This document shows positions 43,454 through 55,239 of a stretch of 64,000 nt of DNA, piece by piece (position 1 is the first letter of the stretch; every line of letters starts with the position of its first letter). The stretch comes from Hofstenia miamia (lineage: Eukaryota > Xenacoelomorpha > Acoela). The position numbers and the translations under genes were made by a program. Where the stretch lies: the NCBI GenBank assembly GCA_004352715.1, contig SCFE01000108.1, positions 1,138,361-1,202,360 on the forward strand, in the 5' to 3' direction. The notes beneath the pieces are model-generated. The model saw only the letters and a list, made by a program, of their open reading frames with translations. It was not told the DNA's origin and did not search any database.

Positions 43454-43640
43454 CAGTGGTTCTCAACATTTTTTTACCCCGATGGACTCTTTTTCCTATT
43501 AATTTTTAGCTGGATACCTCCCCCAATCACTAATAAAATAGTAGAGTAATTGTTAATAAAACGAAATATATCAATTATCAAAAATTAAGTGAGAATATAT
43601 TGTAGGGTAGTTAGTGGTGGACCCCAGTTGAGAACCATAA
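43454..43640. mobile_element. hAT-like MITE (about 187 bp)
   Basis: The left end CAGTGGTTCTCAACATTTTT is the classic hAT terminal sequence (CAGTGGTTCTCAAC). The right end reads GTTGAGAACCATAA, the inverted match over GGTTCTCAAC. Internal ACCCCGATGGACTC and GTGGACCCC fit the 'CCGTGGACCCC' type of hAT MITEs. The target duplication is not clear. Confidence 0.55.
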
Positions 43641-44971
43641 TAAATTTCATGCTAAATAATAGGAAATGTGGTATTTTAATTAATTTCCTAAAGCAAAGCA
43701 TTTTAAAAAACAAATTTTGCGGTAAAATACAATATTGCAAATTTAAAGCAGTGGAGATATATACAGAACAAGATGACAGCAGAACAAATTTTAAATACAT
43801 ACAGATTGACAAATTCATCGCGAGAATTTCTTTTGCAAGGATTGTTGCAGCTATTAATAAATTGAGATAATGAACTAAATATTTATTTGAAAAATCTAGT
43901 TTTTTAGCTTTTGGTAATTATTTTTTTCCAAAGTTTTGCAAATTATTGCAATACCCATTCAATATTGCAAAACCTTGATGAGGATCCTGCATTTTATAGA
44001 ATTCGTTTCAAAATTTATTGCAAGGAAGGAAGAACTTCTAGTAGCTCTAAAAGAGACCAATCACGGCTTCAACCTTACTTCAAAAAAGAAAATAGTAATG
44101 ACAATGGTTGCTAACAGAAAAAGATTGTAATTATATATTCAATAATATTATGATCGCTAGCATCATGCACCATTTGACAATGATAAAAAAAGGTTTACTA
44201 GAGCACTTTTGCCTATATTCTTACCATTAATGCTTAGCTTTCTCCTCATGTTATTCTTCTGTTAGTTTATATAATTTTAAAAACGCCTAGACACTGGAAT
44301 ATTTCTAAGTTTTATTTTATGTCAAAAGCACACCATTAGCTTCAGCTTTTTGTATTACTGGACATTACAGATGTTAGACAATAAAATGATACGAATACTT
44401 TTACGTAGAATACTCAGTGGTATCCTGAAGCTGGTGACTGTCAATTACACTATTATTAGGTGTAGAACCAACAATTTCTTTAGTAGATCTCGCGAATTCA
44501 CAATAATCTGACTCAGAAAACATGATGCCCACACACGCCTGGAAAGTTACTTCTTTATGCTGATAGGGATGCCTGAATCAGTACACAAACTCATGACGAT
44601 TCATAAACTTTCAAATATTGTCAAATATTGCCCTTAAGTTCAATAAAGCTTCTCATTATAGCAAAAAATAATTCTAATATCGCAGTTTACAGGATAAGAA
44701 GTTTTCAGTATGCTACTACGTGTATTAAGCTATAAAATTTAATGATTTTAAAACCCATGAAATAAGTTTCTGGTCACATAGAAGGCCTGAAACGGTGCAC
44801 TTTTTCTTCTCTTGACAAGGAACTTGAAAAATCTTGAGAAAATTAATCTAAACTATTGCCTAATTTTGATAAATATTGAACAATTTTGCAGCAACTTTAA
44901 ATCCCTGACTTGTCAGAAAATGTTGTGTAGAAATTATAGCAGTAATGTAAATAATATCAACTAAGAATTAC
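43641..44971. other. BAR-RhoGAP intron, nothing recognised
   Basis: Open frames here lack any conserved motif and I do not regard them as genes. Confidence 0.4.
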
Positions 44972-45222
44972 ATCGACTTCGGCGATGATGATGTTTCTTG
45001 AAAACTGATGGGGAAATTGGCGCTGTATTCGGCTCTTTTGTTTCTAATGGCAAAGGCGGCAGAATTTCATCAGGTGAAGGAAACTGCAGTTCTTTAAAAA
45101 AAACAATAGGTTTTATATTGTAAACACCCTTACCTGGTAGATCTGAGAAAAACCAATCGACGTTAGAAATCATTATTTCTACTATAGACGTCACTGATGT
45201 TTGACATCTAATCATTGCATCT
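44972..45222 (-). CDS. ARHGAP17-like: BAR-RhoGAP exon: end of GAP domain and following conserved block
   Basis: 251 bp. The first base completes Val. It reads DAMIRCQTSVTSIVEIMISN then VDWFFSDLPGKG. '(T/V)..V.(I/E)..I.N..WFF' is the conserved C-terminal end of the GAP domain in this family. It continues FFKELQFPSPDEILPPLPLE and SVFKKHHHRRSRC; the His/Arg-rich run precedes the tail. Donor GTAATT, phase 1, matched by the exon at 38883. Confidence 0.88.
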
Positions 45223-45267
45223 CTACAATATTACCATGAGAAAGAGTTAAACAAAAACGAGACCTAC

Positions 45268-45384
45268 ACTTGATCGCCAGAAGACGTAAGCAAATTAGGT
45301 GCAATTACAGTTGATAAATTGGAGGTTGTCATTTTATTCTTCTCATGGTTGGTTGAAATTTTGTGCAGAAAAACTAGCAGATAC
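45268..45384 (-). CDS. ARHGAP17-like: BAR-RhoGAP exon: GAP domain C-terminal half
   Basis: 117 bp reading YLLVFLHKISTNHEKNKMTT then SNLSTVIAPNLLTSSGDQ. 'KM...NL..V.APNLL' carries the invariant Asn (in APNLL) that contacts the GTPase in RhoGAP domains. Acceptor ATTTTAG; donor taken as GTAGGT. The alternative GTGTAG two bases earlier would break phase with the next exon. Only 45 bp of intron follow. Confidence 0.9.
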
Positions 45385-45699
45385 CTAAAATATTTAGTTT
45401 GACAGAACGAAAGATTTTTTAGAATGAACTACAGTGCTGTTCTTAAAAGATACTTGATATAAAATCTCTCTTCCTTTAGGAAACAATTTCAAACAAATTG
45501 TATTCATTTATTCGATTTGCAATGAGTTTAACTTTTTCTACTAACAAACCGCGTAGCCCACATTTTGAAAGAATTGTATCCAAACCTGTTACGAACCATC
45601 GAAAGTCCTTGATATGGAGGCATCTATGGATTTGTACCCGTTTATGCTATTATGAGGAATTTTGCTAAGAATTATTCCTGTGACTGAAATACATTTTTT

Positions 45700-46018
45700 C
45701 AATAGGAAACCCGATTTTTGCAAAAATATTCAAATTCCTTCCATACATAAATTTCAGTTACTAAGTCGGTCTAATGTTCATAGGAACATGTTTTCTGAAG
45801 AATAACTATTTGAAATACGGAAGTCAGAGGTTGTCGCGGAAAGGCGTGGCTGGAAGGCTTCACGAAAAATTGCGAATTAAAGACGAAAAAGAAAGACTAG
45901 ACAATTCTCTATCTTGTGGTGTTTTCAGATTTCAAATATTTTCATTAGTTCGTGAGTTATAAGCATTTAGATATTTTTCAGGAAACCATCACAGAATTCC
46001 TAGTAGAATTAAGGTTAA
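45700..46018 (+). mobile_element. piggyBac-like MITE copy (right end recognised)
   Basis: It shares GTCAGAGG...CGAAAAAGAAAGA and the 'TGTGGTG(C/T)TTTCAGATT' stretch, plus the end ...AAGGTTAA (to 46018), with the full copy at 56565-57042. The left end is not delimited, so the start coordinate is approximate. Confidence 0.5.
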
Positions 46019-46715
46019 ACAAAGAATCAATCGCGAGCATATTTTATAAATTAACTTTAACTTGAAAAATTTGTTTAAACACACTACTTAAAACAGCTTA
46101 ACTGTTTAAATCTAATTTGAATCACATAACGCAGGTACGTAATTTTATTGAGAGCGGATCAGTGGCGCTAACCGATCAAATATATATTATTGGATCCCAA
46201 ATAGAATTGTTTTGATTATATATTTGTACACTCATTAAACATCAGCTTCTAATCTTCACAGGTATGTATTACAAAAATTCAACTTGTTTCAGCGCACAAA
46301 TTTTCAAACTATTGAGTTAGTTTCTTCATTTCTGTTAATAACTTGTTCGCAATCGTTTAAATTTATCTGCAATCCTTATTACTCAGAAATTTATAGCACA
46401 TATTGTAAACAAAAATTTTGAAATATTTAAGAAATGTTCATTATATAATATAGCATTTTCATATTTAAACTGAGAAAACAAATGCTTCACTTGGAAATAA
46501 TTTTTTTAGCCTAAGGTAGAAAATGAACAATGAAAATACATGAACACGATAACTTGCAAGAAATTCACAAATCACGCTGTCGTTAAAATGGAATCAATTG
46601 CGCAGAAAGCTGACAACATCTCTAAAACGATTGGGACGATTGAAGTAATATGAATTTGGACGAAATGCACAAAACAACTAAACTCATTATCTAGCGAATA
46701 TATATCGTCACAATT

Positions 46716-47111
46716 TTAACCCTAAATAGCCCAGACATTTTTTACAATTGGCGAAGTTTCTATAAAATATATTTGAACGCTAAAACTCACTAAATAATGA
46801 AGGTATCTAAAATTTGAAGACTTGGATGTTCTATTTAGAGGAAAGACAATAGTTGAGGCTATTCATGGGAAGAATTTGAAAATTTTTGAGAAAATCGGAT
46901 TTCCATTGAAAAAAAGTTAACATGTTCATATGATTCATACACAGGAATTATTTTTATCCCAAACTTTCGCAATAAAACAGAAGCACACTTACCCATAGAT
47001 GTATCCATATACAAGAATTCCCAAATTTCCAAATACCCTTAGAGAAAGTTCTGTGAAAATGTGAACAAATCGGTTTATGATTTAAAGATACAAGCGGCAG
47101 TTTTGGGTTAA
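46716..47111. mobile_element. piggyBac-like MITE copy (396 bp)
   Basis: TTAA at both edges; the left end TTAA-CCCTAAATAGCCCAGAC and the right end, reverse-complemented, TTAA-CCCAAAACTGCCG. The internal sequence (AAAATCGGATTTCC, CCCAAATTTCCAAATACC region) resembles other copies. No ORF. Confidence 0.6.
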
Positions 47112-47185
47112 TCAATAATTAATTGGAATTCATACTAGCACTCACAAGGAATTCCGAAAATGTGAGAATCCCTCAATAATGTATA

Positions 47186-48330
47186 CAGGCAACCCCGCCT
47201 AAGTCGGATCGACTCGGACCAATGAAAATAATCCGACTTATAAGAAATCCGAGATACAATTTTAGGAGACTTGGCTTGTACTAGTTTCGCGAAAACCGAG
47301 ATTTACGATAGTGTAACTTTTGTGCAAGCAATCTGATGGTTGTTATGAAAGAGGAGTTGTTTTGAAAATATTGAAAATAAACTCTGCTGGAAGAAAAAAT
47401 TAATCATGTATTCTTATGTCTTACAGTAATTTTCTTTCAATACCTGAATTAAACAAAAACTAAACTTTACTTTACTTACGGTGTCCTCAATGACTTCGTT
47501 CTATTTTTGATTGTATATTTGTCATATGATGGATGCATACAACAACTCTCTAAGTGAAATTGACAGAAATAATTCGATTCAATACGGACAAATGTCTAAT
47601 ATTTTGCCAATATTTTTATAATTTCTAGGGACATTTTTTAATGTGCTAACCAATTCTATTGTCAACACTTAGGGTTATTTTAGTTAAAATTAGAAAGCTC
47701 AATCTGTCCCATGTCTTAGTGATATATATTATAACGTTTTCTAGGGTTACTATATTTACGAATTTTACAATAATTTTTTGTATTCCTTTATTTCACCCAT
47801 CTCATAATTCAAAATCATCTTCTAAATACTTGAAAGAGAAAACCCCATTATTATTTTTGTATTCCTTTATTCCAAACATCACATAAATCAGGGAGTTGTC
47901 ATCTTAACATCATCTAATTTTACTTGAAAGATTACCGGACAACTTATTTAAAATATCACCCATTGACGGCACCGCACATAAACATACCTATGTTGACCTC
48001 TACATGAATGTTTGTAGGTTAATACCATAGAGCTATGGATAGTAGCTCTATGGTCAATACCATGAGCTGCGCTGTAGTATTTCATTATTTTTACTACGCG
48101 ATAGAAAATATTGAATCACGTGCAAGACAATTTCCATCCGTCCGACTTGTGAATGAAATTTTCAATGTTAACTTTGTAGCCTGTACGTAGATTTCAGTCT
48201 GATTTAGAATTTATCTGACTTAAAGTAATTTTGTGTGTGTGTACATATTGGAGTTTGTCTGTTCTTTATTAATATTACGAGTTACGCGAAAATCTGACTT
48301 AGTCACATTCGACTTAGGCGGGGTTGCCTG
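47186..48330. mobile_element. pogo/Tigger-like non-autonomous element (1145 bp)
   Basis: The left end is CAGGCAACCCCGCCTAAGTC; the right end, reverse-complemented, is identical over the same 20 bases and continues G. It has perfect TA target duplications (47184-47185 and 48331-48332). Subterminal 'CCGACTTA' motifs recur (GGATCGACTC, ATCCGACTTATAAG, TCTGACTTAGTC). The CAGGCA.(C)CCC..(C)TTA style of terminus is that of Tigger/pogo elements. No transposase remnant. A small palindrome (CCATAGAGCTATGG-type) lies at about 48028-48060. Confidence 0.8.
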
Positions 48331-48742
48331 TACTAATATAAGTATTTACAGAAGAGAACCTTCAATAACTTCTCATTTTGATTGACTAAGCAAACCATAA
48401 TGTATGAAAATTGAAAAAAAGCGCAGAGGGATTGTAAATATCTATAAAGTGTATTTTACTTCACAGACCAAGCCCGGGTAGCAAGAAGCATGACCAAATT
48501 GAAGCAGCATGTTGTGGTACTTTTTGGTGTGCAGATTTTAAAAATGCTTAAATCATCTATTGGCTCTTTTCGAGATATAATGCCATAAACATTTTGACCA
48601 CCGATCAGAAAGGAGTACTCTTCCGTAATTTTATCTATTTAGATAGCCTGCAAGAGCAGATTTAAACTATTTATGGTACTATTTACGTATTGATTGTTAT
48701 TCTAGAAATGAGTGGTTGGCCCTACATTGACAAATCAACTAA

Positions 48743-49440
48743 TCAATTAATTAAAAAATTTGATACTTTGAGAACCTCGAAAACTATATTTAAATTTGAT
48801 TTACATGGATAATGTCCATCTTCTCCTAATAAACATAAAAATCCAATAACTTTCCAAGATCCAATAAAAGTTGAGGATTTATTTAACTTAGGAATGTTTT
48901 TTTTTAGAATTTCGACATATTGAAGCATTAAATATAATTCAATTATATGAATGAAAATACTTATGTTGATTTTATTATATTTATTCACTTTATGCACATA
49001 ATAGCATGTAATATATTCCTACCATAGGAATCGGATAGAATTTTAATAGCTCTAACTATGAATTCTAGAGGCTGAAGTGCCGTCTAGCGTTGGTCTTATT
49101 GCTTTAACACTAACATTAAAATTATATTTATGCACACATTGTTTTGATGTGTTTGATATAAGACCAATCGCAGCAAAGACTGCATTGATTTTTCAATGTT
49201 CGCTAGTTTTAAACAACAATAAAAAACAAGCTGGACTATAGTTGCTGCTATTAAAGTAATTCCAATATTGATCCCTGGCTTACTATATTTTGGGTGTTGT
49301 TCAGGTATATTATAGCTACGAATTGAGTGCTCATAGTAGGACTCCAAGAACACATGAAGAAAATCATTGTCGGGTTTACATCGTTTGTTTGAAAAGGCGA
49401 AATATGAAGAAACTAATATCAAGGAGAGAATAAAGAGCTT
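48743..49440 (-). other. Unrecognised open frames nested in a BAR-RhoGAP intron
   Basis: Two minus-strand frames (49422-49096, about 108 codons; 48997-48743). The first contains ESYYEHSIRSYNIPEQHP and then a hydrophobic stretch, GINIGITLIAATIVQLVFY, that could span a membrane. Composition is more protein-like than elsewhere in the introns. They could be exons of a nested gene together with the candidate at 49917, but splice phase could not be shown. No family recognised. Confidence 0.22.
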
Positions 49441-49582
49441 CTTTATAGAAAATTACAGTTTGGATGATTCTGTGGGGAAAAAATCATATATTAGAGATAA
49501 ATCAATGCATGTTCCTTCTATTTGTCATTGATTTTTGGTCTATCATCGTATACCATTTAAAATACTTGTTGCTTTCTTTCTC

Positions 49583-49917
49583 TTAGTCTAAGCGGAGAAG
49601 CAGTATTGCATTGATCAGCGAAGGAATATCTGATTGAAGAGGATTTTCTTTAGAGACTGTATCAGTAGTAATTACGTTACCTGATGTTGTAGCTATTTCT
49701 TCATTATACAATGAGTGAATGTTCTCTAATGCTTTTCGTTTAGATGTTTTTGGGAGCTTCTTTACACATGACTTTTTTACGTCTTCATCACACTCATTTG
49801 AAAACTCATTATAGGGAACAAGATACGTATCCAGAATTGTAGCGCTATAATAATGGCTATATTCCCTCAAATAGGTTGCCAAAAGACTTGACATTTATCT
49901 CCAACCTGAAATGTCAT
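49583..49917 (-). pseudogene. Candidate nested Tudor/SMN-like gene remnant
   Basis: From ATG 49917 the frame reads MTFQVGDKCQVFW and hits a stop after PI. In the next frame it continues REYSHYYSATILDTYL and then KKSCVKKLPKTSKRKALENI to a stop at 49583. VGDKC...W...(Y)YSATI is the pattern of the SMN/SPF30-type Tudor domain ('VGDKC.A.W.ED...Y.ATI'). If that is right, one small indel separates the two parts; this could be a pseudogene or a base error. A GC-richer stretch at 50020-50160 upstream could be a promoter. The C-terminal half does not resemble SMN. Confidence 0.28.
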
Positions 49918-50224
49918 TTAGAGTATTCTGTTGTAATGAATGTAAAGAGGCTGCAGTCCGTTATATAGTTGTTTGCGCGGAGTTGGCTAAATACTTTGTG
50001 GTTTTTACGTTTGTATTACCACGCGACGGCCACCCCACCTCTCCCCTATGATAATTAACCCTCTATATGCTACATTTTTGCTGGGTTTCATGCTGCGCGC
50101 GCTACTTAATTTATTAAAAGCGCGTTAATCGCGTTCCTGTTTGGTATTGTGAAGTGCACGCAAAATTCACCTGTTGCACATGTTAATTATAATTAAAAAT
50201 TGTTTGTCACAAATAAGTGACAGA

Positions 50225-50640
50225 CCCTCCATTGGACCAAAGGGACTTATAACTGACAAGCCTAAAAATTGGGTTTTATTTTAGATCGAACTAGTTTTTT
50301 TATAAAAAAGCCTTATTTAATAGACAAACTAACATAATTTACAATAGATATTTTATAAAGATGATGAACATTTACGCAGTAGATCTGTGGCGATAATGAA
50401 TATGTTCATTCACTTGTAAGTTAAAAATTAACAATTATTTAAATTCTAAATTTTGCATGGCAATTTTTTGTGGTGGACACAGAGTCACACGTTTAATTAG
50501 CAAGAAATATATTTCTACTATACTTTAGTAATGAAATTAATAAATCAAAAAGTTTTTTGACATATTGTTTTGTTGGGAACGGCCTTCTTAAGTATTTCAC
50601 TTATAAGCCCCAATGTCCCAACCCGGGTTAAAATTTAGCA
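50225..50640. mobile_element. Candidate inverted-repeat element
   Basis: TTGGACCAAAGGGACTTATA on the left and, reverse-complemented from the right, TTGGGACATTGGGGCTTATA; both continue A(C/G)TGA. That is about 25 bp of imperfect inverted repeat some 400 bp apart. No target duplication was verified. Confidence 0.35.
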
Positions 50641-51493
50641 AAATGAAATTAAGCAGTAAAATCATATCATAACAAAAGTTTCTATATTTCTAATTGTATG
50701 TATAAAGAAAATAAATATAATGCTAATCGCACGATGATTATTTACATACATGAAAATGAATAATATGTGATGTTTCAACATTTCTTAGATTAATTGAAGC
50801 TCAATTCTTATTGGATATTGGAAAGTCATTCCATTCTTATATTTTTAATGGTGGATAGGCATTGGCAATACGTATGCAAAGCTTCGCGTGATGTGTAAAT
50901 CTATTTAAGTGACTTAAAAAGGACTTCGAGGTTTTCTAAGTAGTAAACTTGATTATTTATTGAATCTTGGTTCTAGTTGGTTATCAGAAAATTAATGGCT
51001 TTCTAAAAATCCTTGTTGCGTACCCATTCATATCTAGAACAATAATCAATTTGTATAAAACACAATAAATATAAATTTGCTCTTGGAAGCTTTCTAAGTA
51101 GAGTATTCCCTAATTATGGGAGCACTCGATTCTGATTGGTCGTCAAAATGACGATGGCCTTATATCTCAAAAAACGCCAATATATGATCTAAGCGACTCG
51201 CATTTTTAATTCACCTTACCAAAAATACCCAAAAACCACTTCAACTTAATTGGTCAACTTTTTTTCCACATGATCATGTTTGCTGTCACCCATGCGAGAA
51301 ACAAATAAATACGCAATTGCATAACATGAGAAAATATGTGCAGCACGATTTTTTTTATAATTAATAACTTTGTTCTTTTATTTTATTCTTCCACTAAAAG
51401 TTACGCTTTGATTAAATGTGTTTCTGCAAAAAATACTTCAATATTACAGTTAAAGTCAATAGCTGAAATACGATATGAATCAAATGATTTTAC

Positions 51494-51723
51494 CTCAAAT
51501 TATCTTGATTAGTTTCAGGCATTTGATGAATTAGCGAATACAATGCTTTCATTTTTGCATCCCAATCGGTAATGGAGTCGACCTCTATCCACTGATTGTA
51601 GAGACTGGAGTGCAAAAGAGGTTCGGGGAGATCACGAAGATATAATTTTAAACAGCTTGATAAACAATGGACGTCTCTCTCGTATTCACGGACATCACCC
51701 AAATGACCACTATCCAAAGCTGA
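51494..51723 (-). CDS. ARHGAP17-like: BAR-RhoGAP exon: GAP domain core
   Basis: 230 bp after GCATTTAG, reading SALDSGHLGDVREYERDVHC, LSSCLKLYLRDLPEPLLHSS and then LYNQWIEV to QMPETNQDNLR. 'LK.YLR.LPEPL......W' is the RhoGAP signature following the arginine-finger loop, including the conserved Lys/Arg of the GTPase-binding groove. Donor GTAAAA, leaving two bases of an Arg codon completed at 45384. Confidence 0.94.
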
Positions 51724-52060
51724 CTAAATGCGCAAAAATATAAAAACAATTTCCAAGTTCAAGGGCTACAAATATGTAATTCTGTGAATGTCAATAAATT
51801 TTTAGCAAAATTACTTGTATATTAGAAAGAGGTCCAAGTGATTTTTCAGCTGTGCGACTAGTTTTCAAATATAAAGATTTTAGAAAATGGAAATTTTTTA
51901 CTAAGCCAATATAGTAATTGCTATATTCAAATTTATTATAATCTAAAAAATAAAATATAAATTTTGATTGAGGTTATAAATTATTTACTTCAATTAAATT
52001 TTTAGCGCTAGTCGTGTAAAGCGCTGTATTCCTTAAAAATACAATTCAATTAAAACAAAC

Positions 52061-52176
52061 TTTCAATCTTTTTAATCTATTTTGACCACCAGCAATCCGA
52101 AAGAGACCTTCTTCTTCAAGAGCATAAGCGTTTAAAAGTGATATACAAACTTCTATAGGCAAGGCGATTTTTCTAC
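52061..52176 (-). CDS. ARHGAP17-like: BAR-RhoGAP exon: arginine-finger loop of the GAP domain
   Basis: 116 bp after ATATTTAG. It reads GRKIALPIEVCISLLNAYAL then EEEGLFRIAGGQNRLKRLK. GLFRIAGG carries the catalytic arginine finger that inserts into the GTPase active site; 'R.IALPIE.C' is the family's GAP entry sequence. The initial GT completes the Gly codon begun in the exon ending at 58230. Donor GTTTGT. Confidence 0.94.
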
Positions 52177-52384
52177 CTAAATATACATTAGACTTAATTT
52201 TAGCAGCTATTGAGTAAGTGCTTAAGTGTACGTTTGAAGTAGATTTCTAAGAGTTTTCAACAACTATTTTTGGCAATAGGGACATCATTATTGCAAAACG
52301 GAATATTTTAAGCTTCTAGTTAACAATATATAATTTAAAGAACAGTAAATTCGCACAGTGTAAGAAAATTTTGAACGAGGCGTG

Positions 52385-52912
52385 CACAGGCGCGGCTTTA
52401 GAATTTTTGTGTTGAGAAAATTTATAAATAACAAGTAATTTACACCTCTAAATACTAATTAGAAGATTGTGTGCATTGCTAATTTTAAATTTTCGGATGA
52501 CACTCTTATAAACATCAATAAGAAAAAATATTTGAAATGGATAGAAATATTTTGGCAAAAATGGGAAATCCTTCAAGGGGAGGGGTACTGGCAGCCGGGT
52601 GCTTCCCCCTCAACGAACGCTTGCAGGAGGGGGGGGGGCAATTCAATTTTTCTTAGAATTACAATAAAAAGATTATATATTTGCAAGTTATGCAAATTCT
52701 AATTATATGTTGCAAAAACATCAATGATTTATGAGGTTCTCCGGACAACTTTAAAGTATATGTGTGCCTATAATTTTTGATAAAATTGACTTATGACATT
52801 GTGAAAAACACTCAAAAATATATTTCTTGTCACAATTTTCACATAAAAGAATATAATGTTTAGATATTTTTAAAAAATGGGCGGCCGCCCCAACTTTAAA
52901 CCGCGCCTTGTT
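52385..52912. mobile_element. Candidate hAT-like element (528 bp)
   Basis: The left end is CAGGCGCGGCTTTAGAATTT and the right end, reverse-complemented, CAAGGCGCGGTTTAAAGTTG. Both resemble hAT MITE termini of the CAGGGGCGG type. An internal G9 run lies at about 52629. The target duplication is not clear. Confidence 0.42.
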
Positions 52913-53938
52913 TATTATTCATAAACGGCATACACTTTTCATAATGAGTTTTTAGTTTTAAATAGTAACAGGAATAGAATTTGTTTGTTGAAGTCAACAC
53001 AAACTTTGTTTTACAAATATACACAAAGTTATGTTTCCTGATTAAGCAGATAGAATAAAATTGTATTTAGAAATGCTGCTAATAAGGGCTAAAAATCAAA
53101 ATCATTTAATATAAATTATTGAGTTTCGACAATAAACTATAAACTTTATTTCTGAACACTAAACGAAATAATAGTTGAGGTCAATAATGAAATTACTTGA
53201 TATTTTAATAGTTGCAAATGCTCAGATCTAGCCTTTATTGGGCTATAGTTAGCGTTTGCACAGGCGTGATCATAGGAAAATATTAAATGAATATTTATTT
53301 TTTATTTATGGAAAATCTCTTCATAGCTATTGAAAAGGGAACTAATTTATGAGGTTCGCCCCATAACTCTGAAATTTCTATATAGATAAAAGCTGGTCTG
53401 GTGGAACACTACTTGTTAAAGAAAATTGCAATAGTTTGATACAATGGCTTTACCCTATGAAAACCAGACATGAATTTTAAAAGGAGACCACCCTGAACAG
53501 CAAGCTTATAAGTGCAGAATCTAGAAATTCACAGCGGAGTGCCTTCCATAATAATGTTACCTCAAGTCGCAAATCATCCTCTACCTGCTCAATACAATAT
53601 TAAAATACTATATAATAGATGAGTGTATTACTTTTTAATACAAAACTAAATGTCTTAGATTTTTAAATAAATTTTGAATTTTGCATTAAGAATGTCTAAT
53701 TTATTAAATAGGTCCTCCTAAAGAGTGCAGATTTGTAATGCCGTTAATAAATGAATGAAACAATAATGATTCTTTCTACCAATAGATTTTTAAGTATGTT
53801 GTGGTTTAATTAGGAGTCTATTCGCCGTCATGATATTCCACTAACTACGCCATTACAAATTTGTTCGTAATAGTAGGAAGAGCAATTCAATGAAACGAAG
53901 TGATTAAGCAGTATTTAGAACACCCGGATAATCGCATA

Positions 53939-55236
53939 CGAGGGTGTGAGAAAAATAATGAGACTGGCAACACGGCGGGCAATCTGGCAACGGTGTGTCT
54001 ACCGCTCTGTCTGCACTGACTGGTTTGTGTATCGCTTATAATTCTTCAGTGCACCGTTACAACTAGGTAGCGCAAACACATTAGTTTTGACGGTGCCATC
54101 AGTGAAGTTGTGTTTTTGCTGTGTGTTACAGAAATGCAGCATCGGAAATTAGAGGAACGTTATGCAATAAAATCTTGCTTTAAACTTGGTGAATGCGCGA
54201 GTGTGACATTTGAAAAGTTGACACCGGCCTATGGGGAACATTGCTTATCAAGAGCACACGTTTTTTTGCTGGCACAAATCATTTTTTAGAAGGCAGAGAA
54301 TACGTTGAAGATGAACTTCGCTCGGGGAGGTCTCAACTTCAAAAGCGGACGAAAACGTTGAACGTGTGAGGGCTCTTTTGCGAGATCGGACCGTCCTTTA
54401 ACAATAAGGATGATCAATGAACAGTTAAATTTAAACACTTTCACCGTACATCAAATTTTGAGAGACGATTTGAACATGCGAAAGATTTATTCCAAACTGA
54501 TGCCGAAAATCCCCACAACTGAGTAAAAGGACTGTGTGTGTGTTGATCTTCTTGACAGGATTGTCAGTGACCGGGAATTCATAAATTGTGTGATCACATG
54601 TGATGAATCCTGGATATTTGAATATTATCCTGAAACAAAGCGACAAAGCAAAGAGTGGCACACTCCGTCATCTCCTCGACAAAAGAAATGTCGAATGAGC
54701 AAATCAAAAATCAAGCTCATGCTGATTTGTTTTTTTGACAGTAAGAGTATGGTGCACAAAGAATTTGTTCCACCAGGACAAACTGTCAACAAGGTGTTTT
54801 AACAAAGTGTTCATAAAAGGCTCAGGAAAAGAGTGATGCGTGTGAAACCCGACATTGCAGGCAGGTGGATGCTTCGTCACGACAACGCCCCGTCTCACAC
54901 TGCCATTTCCATCAGTGAAAATTTGACCTCAAAACGCATTAGTGTTGTTCCTCAACCCCCCATCATTCACCTGATTTGAGTCCCTGTGACCTTTTCTTTT
55001 TCCCGAACCTGAAACATGTCCTCAAAGGACGCCATCTTGTAGCTCTGGAGAACATTAAAACGACAGTGACCGACCAGTTGAAGACTTCCAGCACTGATAC
55101 CATGACTGGGAAAAACGAATCCGCCGGGAATAACTGCTCAAGACAACTACTTTGAAGGGGATAACAATGTTATATGAAGCAACTTAAAACTGTGTTAAGT
55201 ACAAAATTAGTCTCATTACGTTTCTCACACACCTCG
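53939..55236 (+). mobile_element. mariner element (1.3 kb) with TIRs and TA duplication
   Basis: The left end is CGAGGGTGTGAGAAAAATAA and the right end, reverse-complemented, CGAGGTGTGTGAGAAACGTA; both continue ATGAGACT. TA flanks both (53937-53938, 55237-55238). Length and structure are those of a complete mariner. It lies in the 6-kb BAR-RhoGAP intron, in the opposite orientation to the gene. Confidence 0.92.
54134..55170 (+). pseudogene. mariner transposase, frameshifted
   Basis: From ATG 54134: KLEERYAIKSCFKLGECAS (first HTH), EHCLSRAHVF, REYVEDELRSGRSQL, then the second HTH with NLNTFTVHQILRDDLNMRKI. Catalytic blocks: VITCDESWIFEYYPETKRQS (first Asp), WMLRHDNAPSHTAISIS (second Asp) and HSPDLSPCDLFFF (third Asp, the D34D arrangement); also the mariner box EWHTPSSPRQKKCRMSKSK. 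All three catalytic Asp are readable, but frameshifts at about 54262, 54340, 54800 and 54960 and a stop at 54522 prevent a full-length protein. Relatively young compared with the LINEs. Confidence 0.92.
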
Positions 55237-55239
55237 TAA

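Noticed and set aside
43589-44130. Plus-strand ORFs in the BAR-RhoGAP intron
   Set aside because: No recognisable domain; the first overlaps the hAT-like MITE end.
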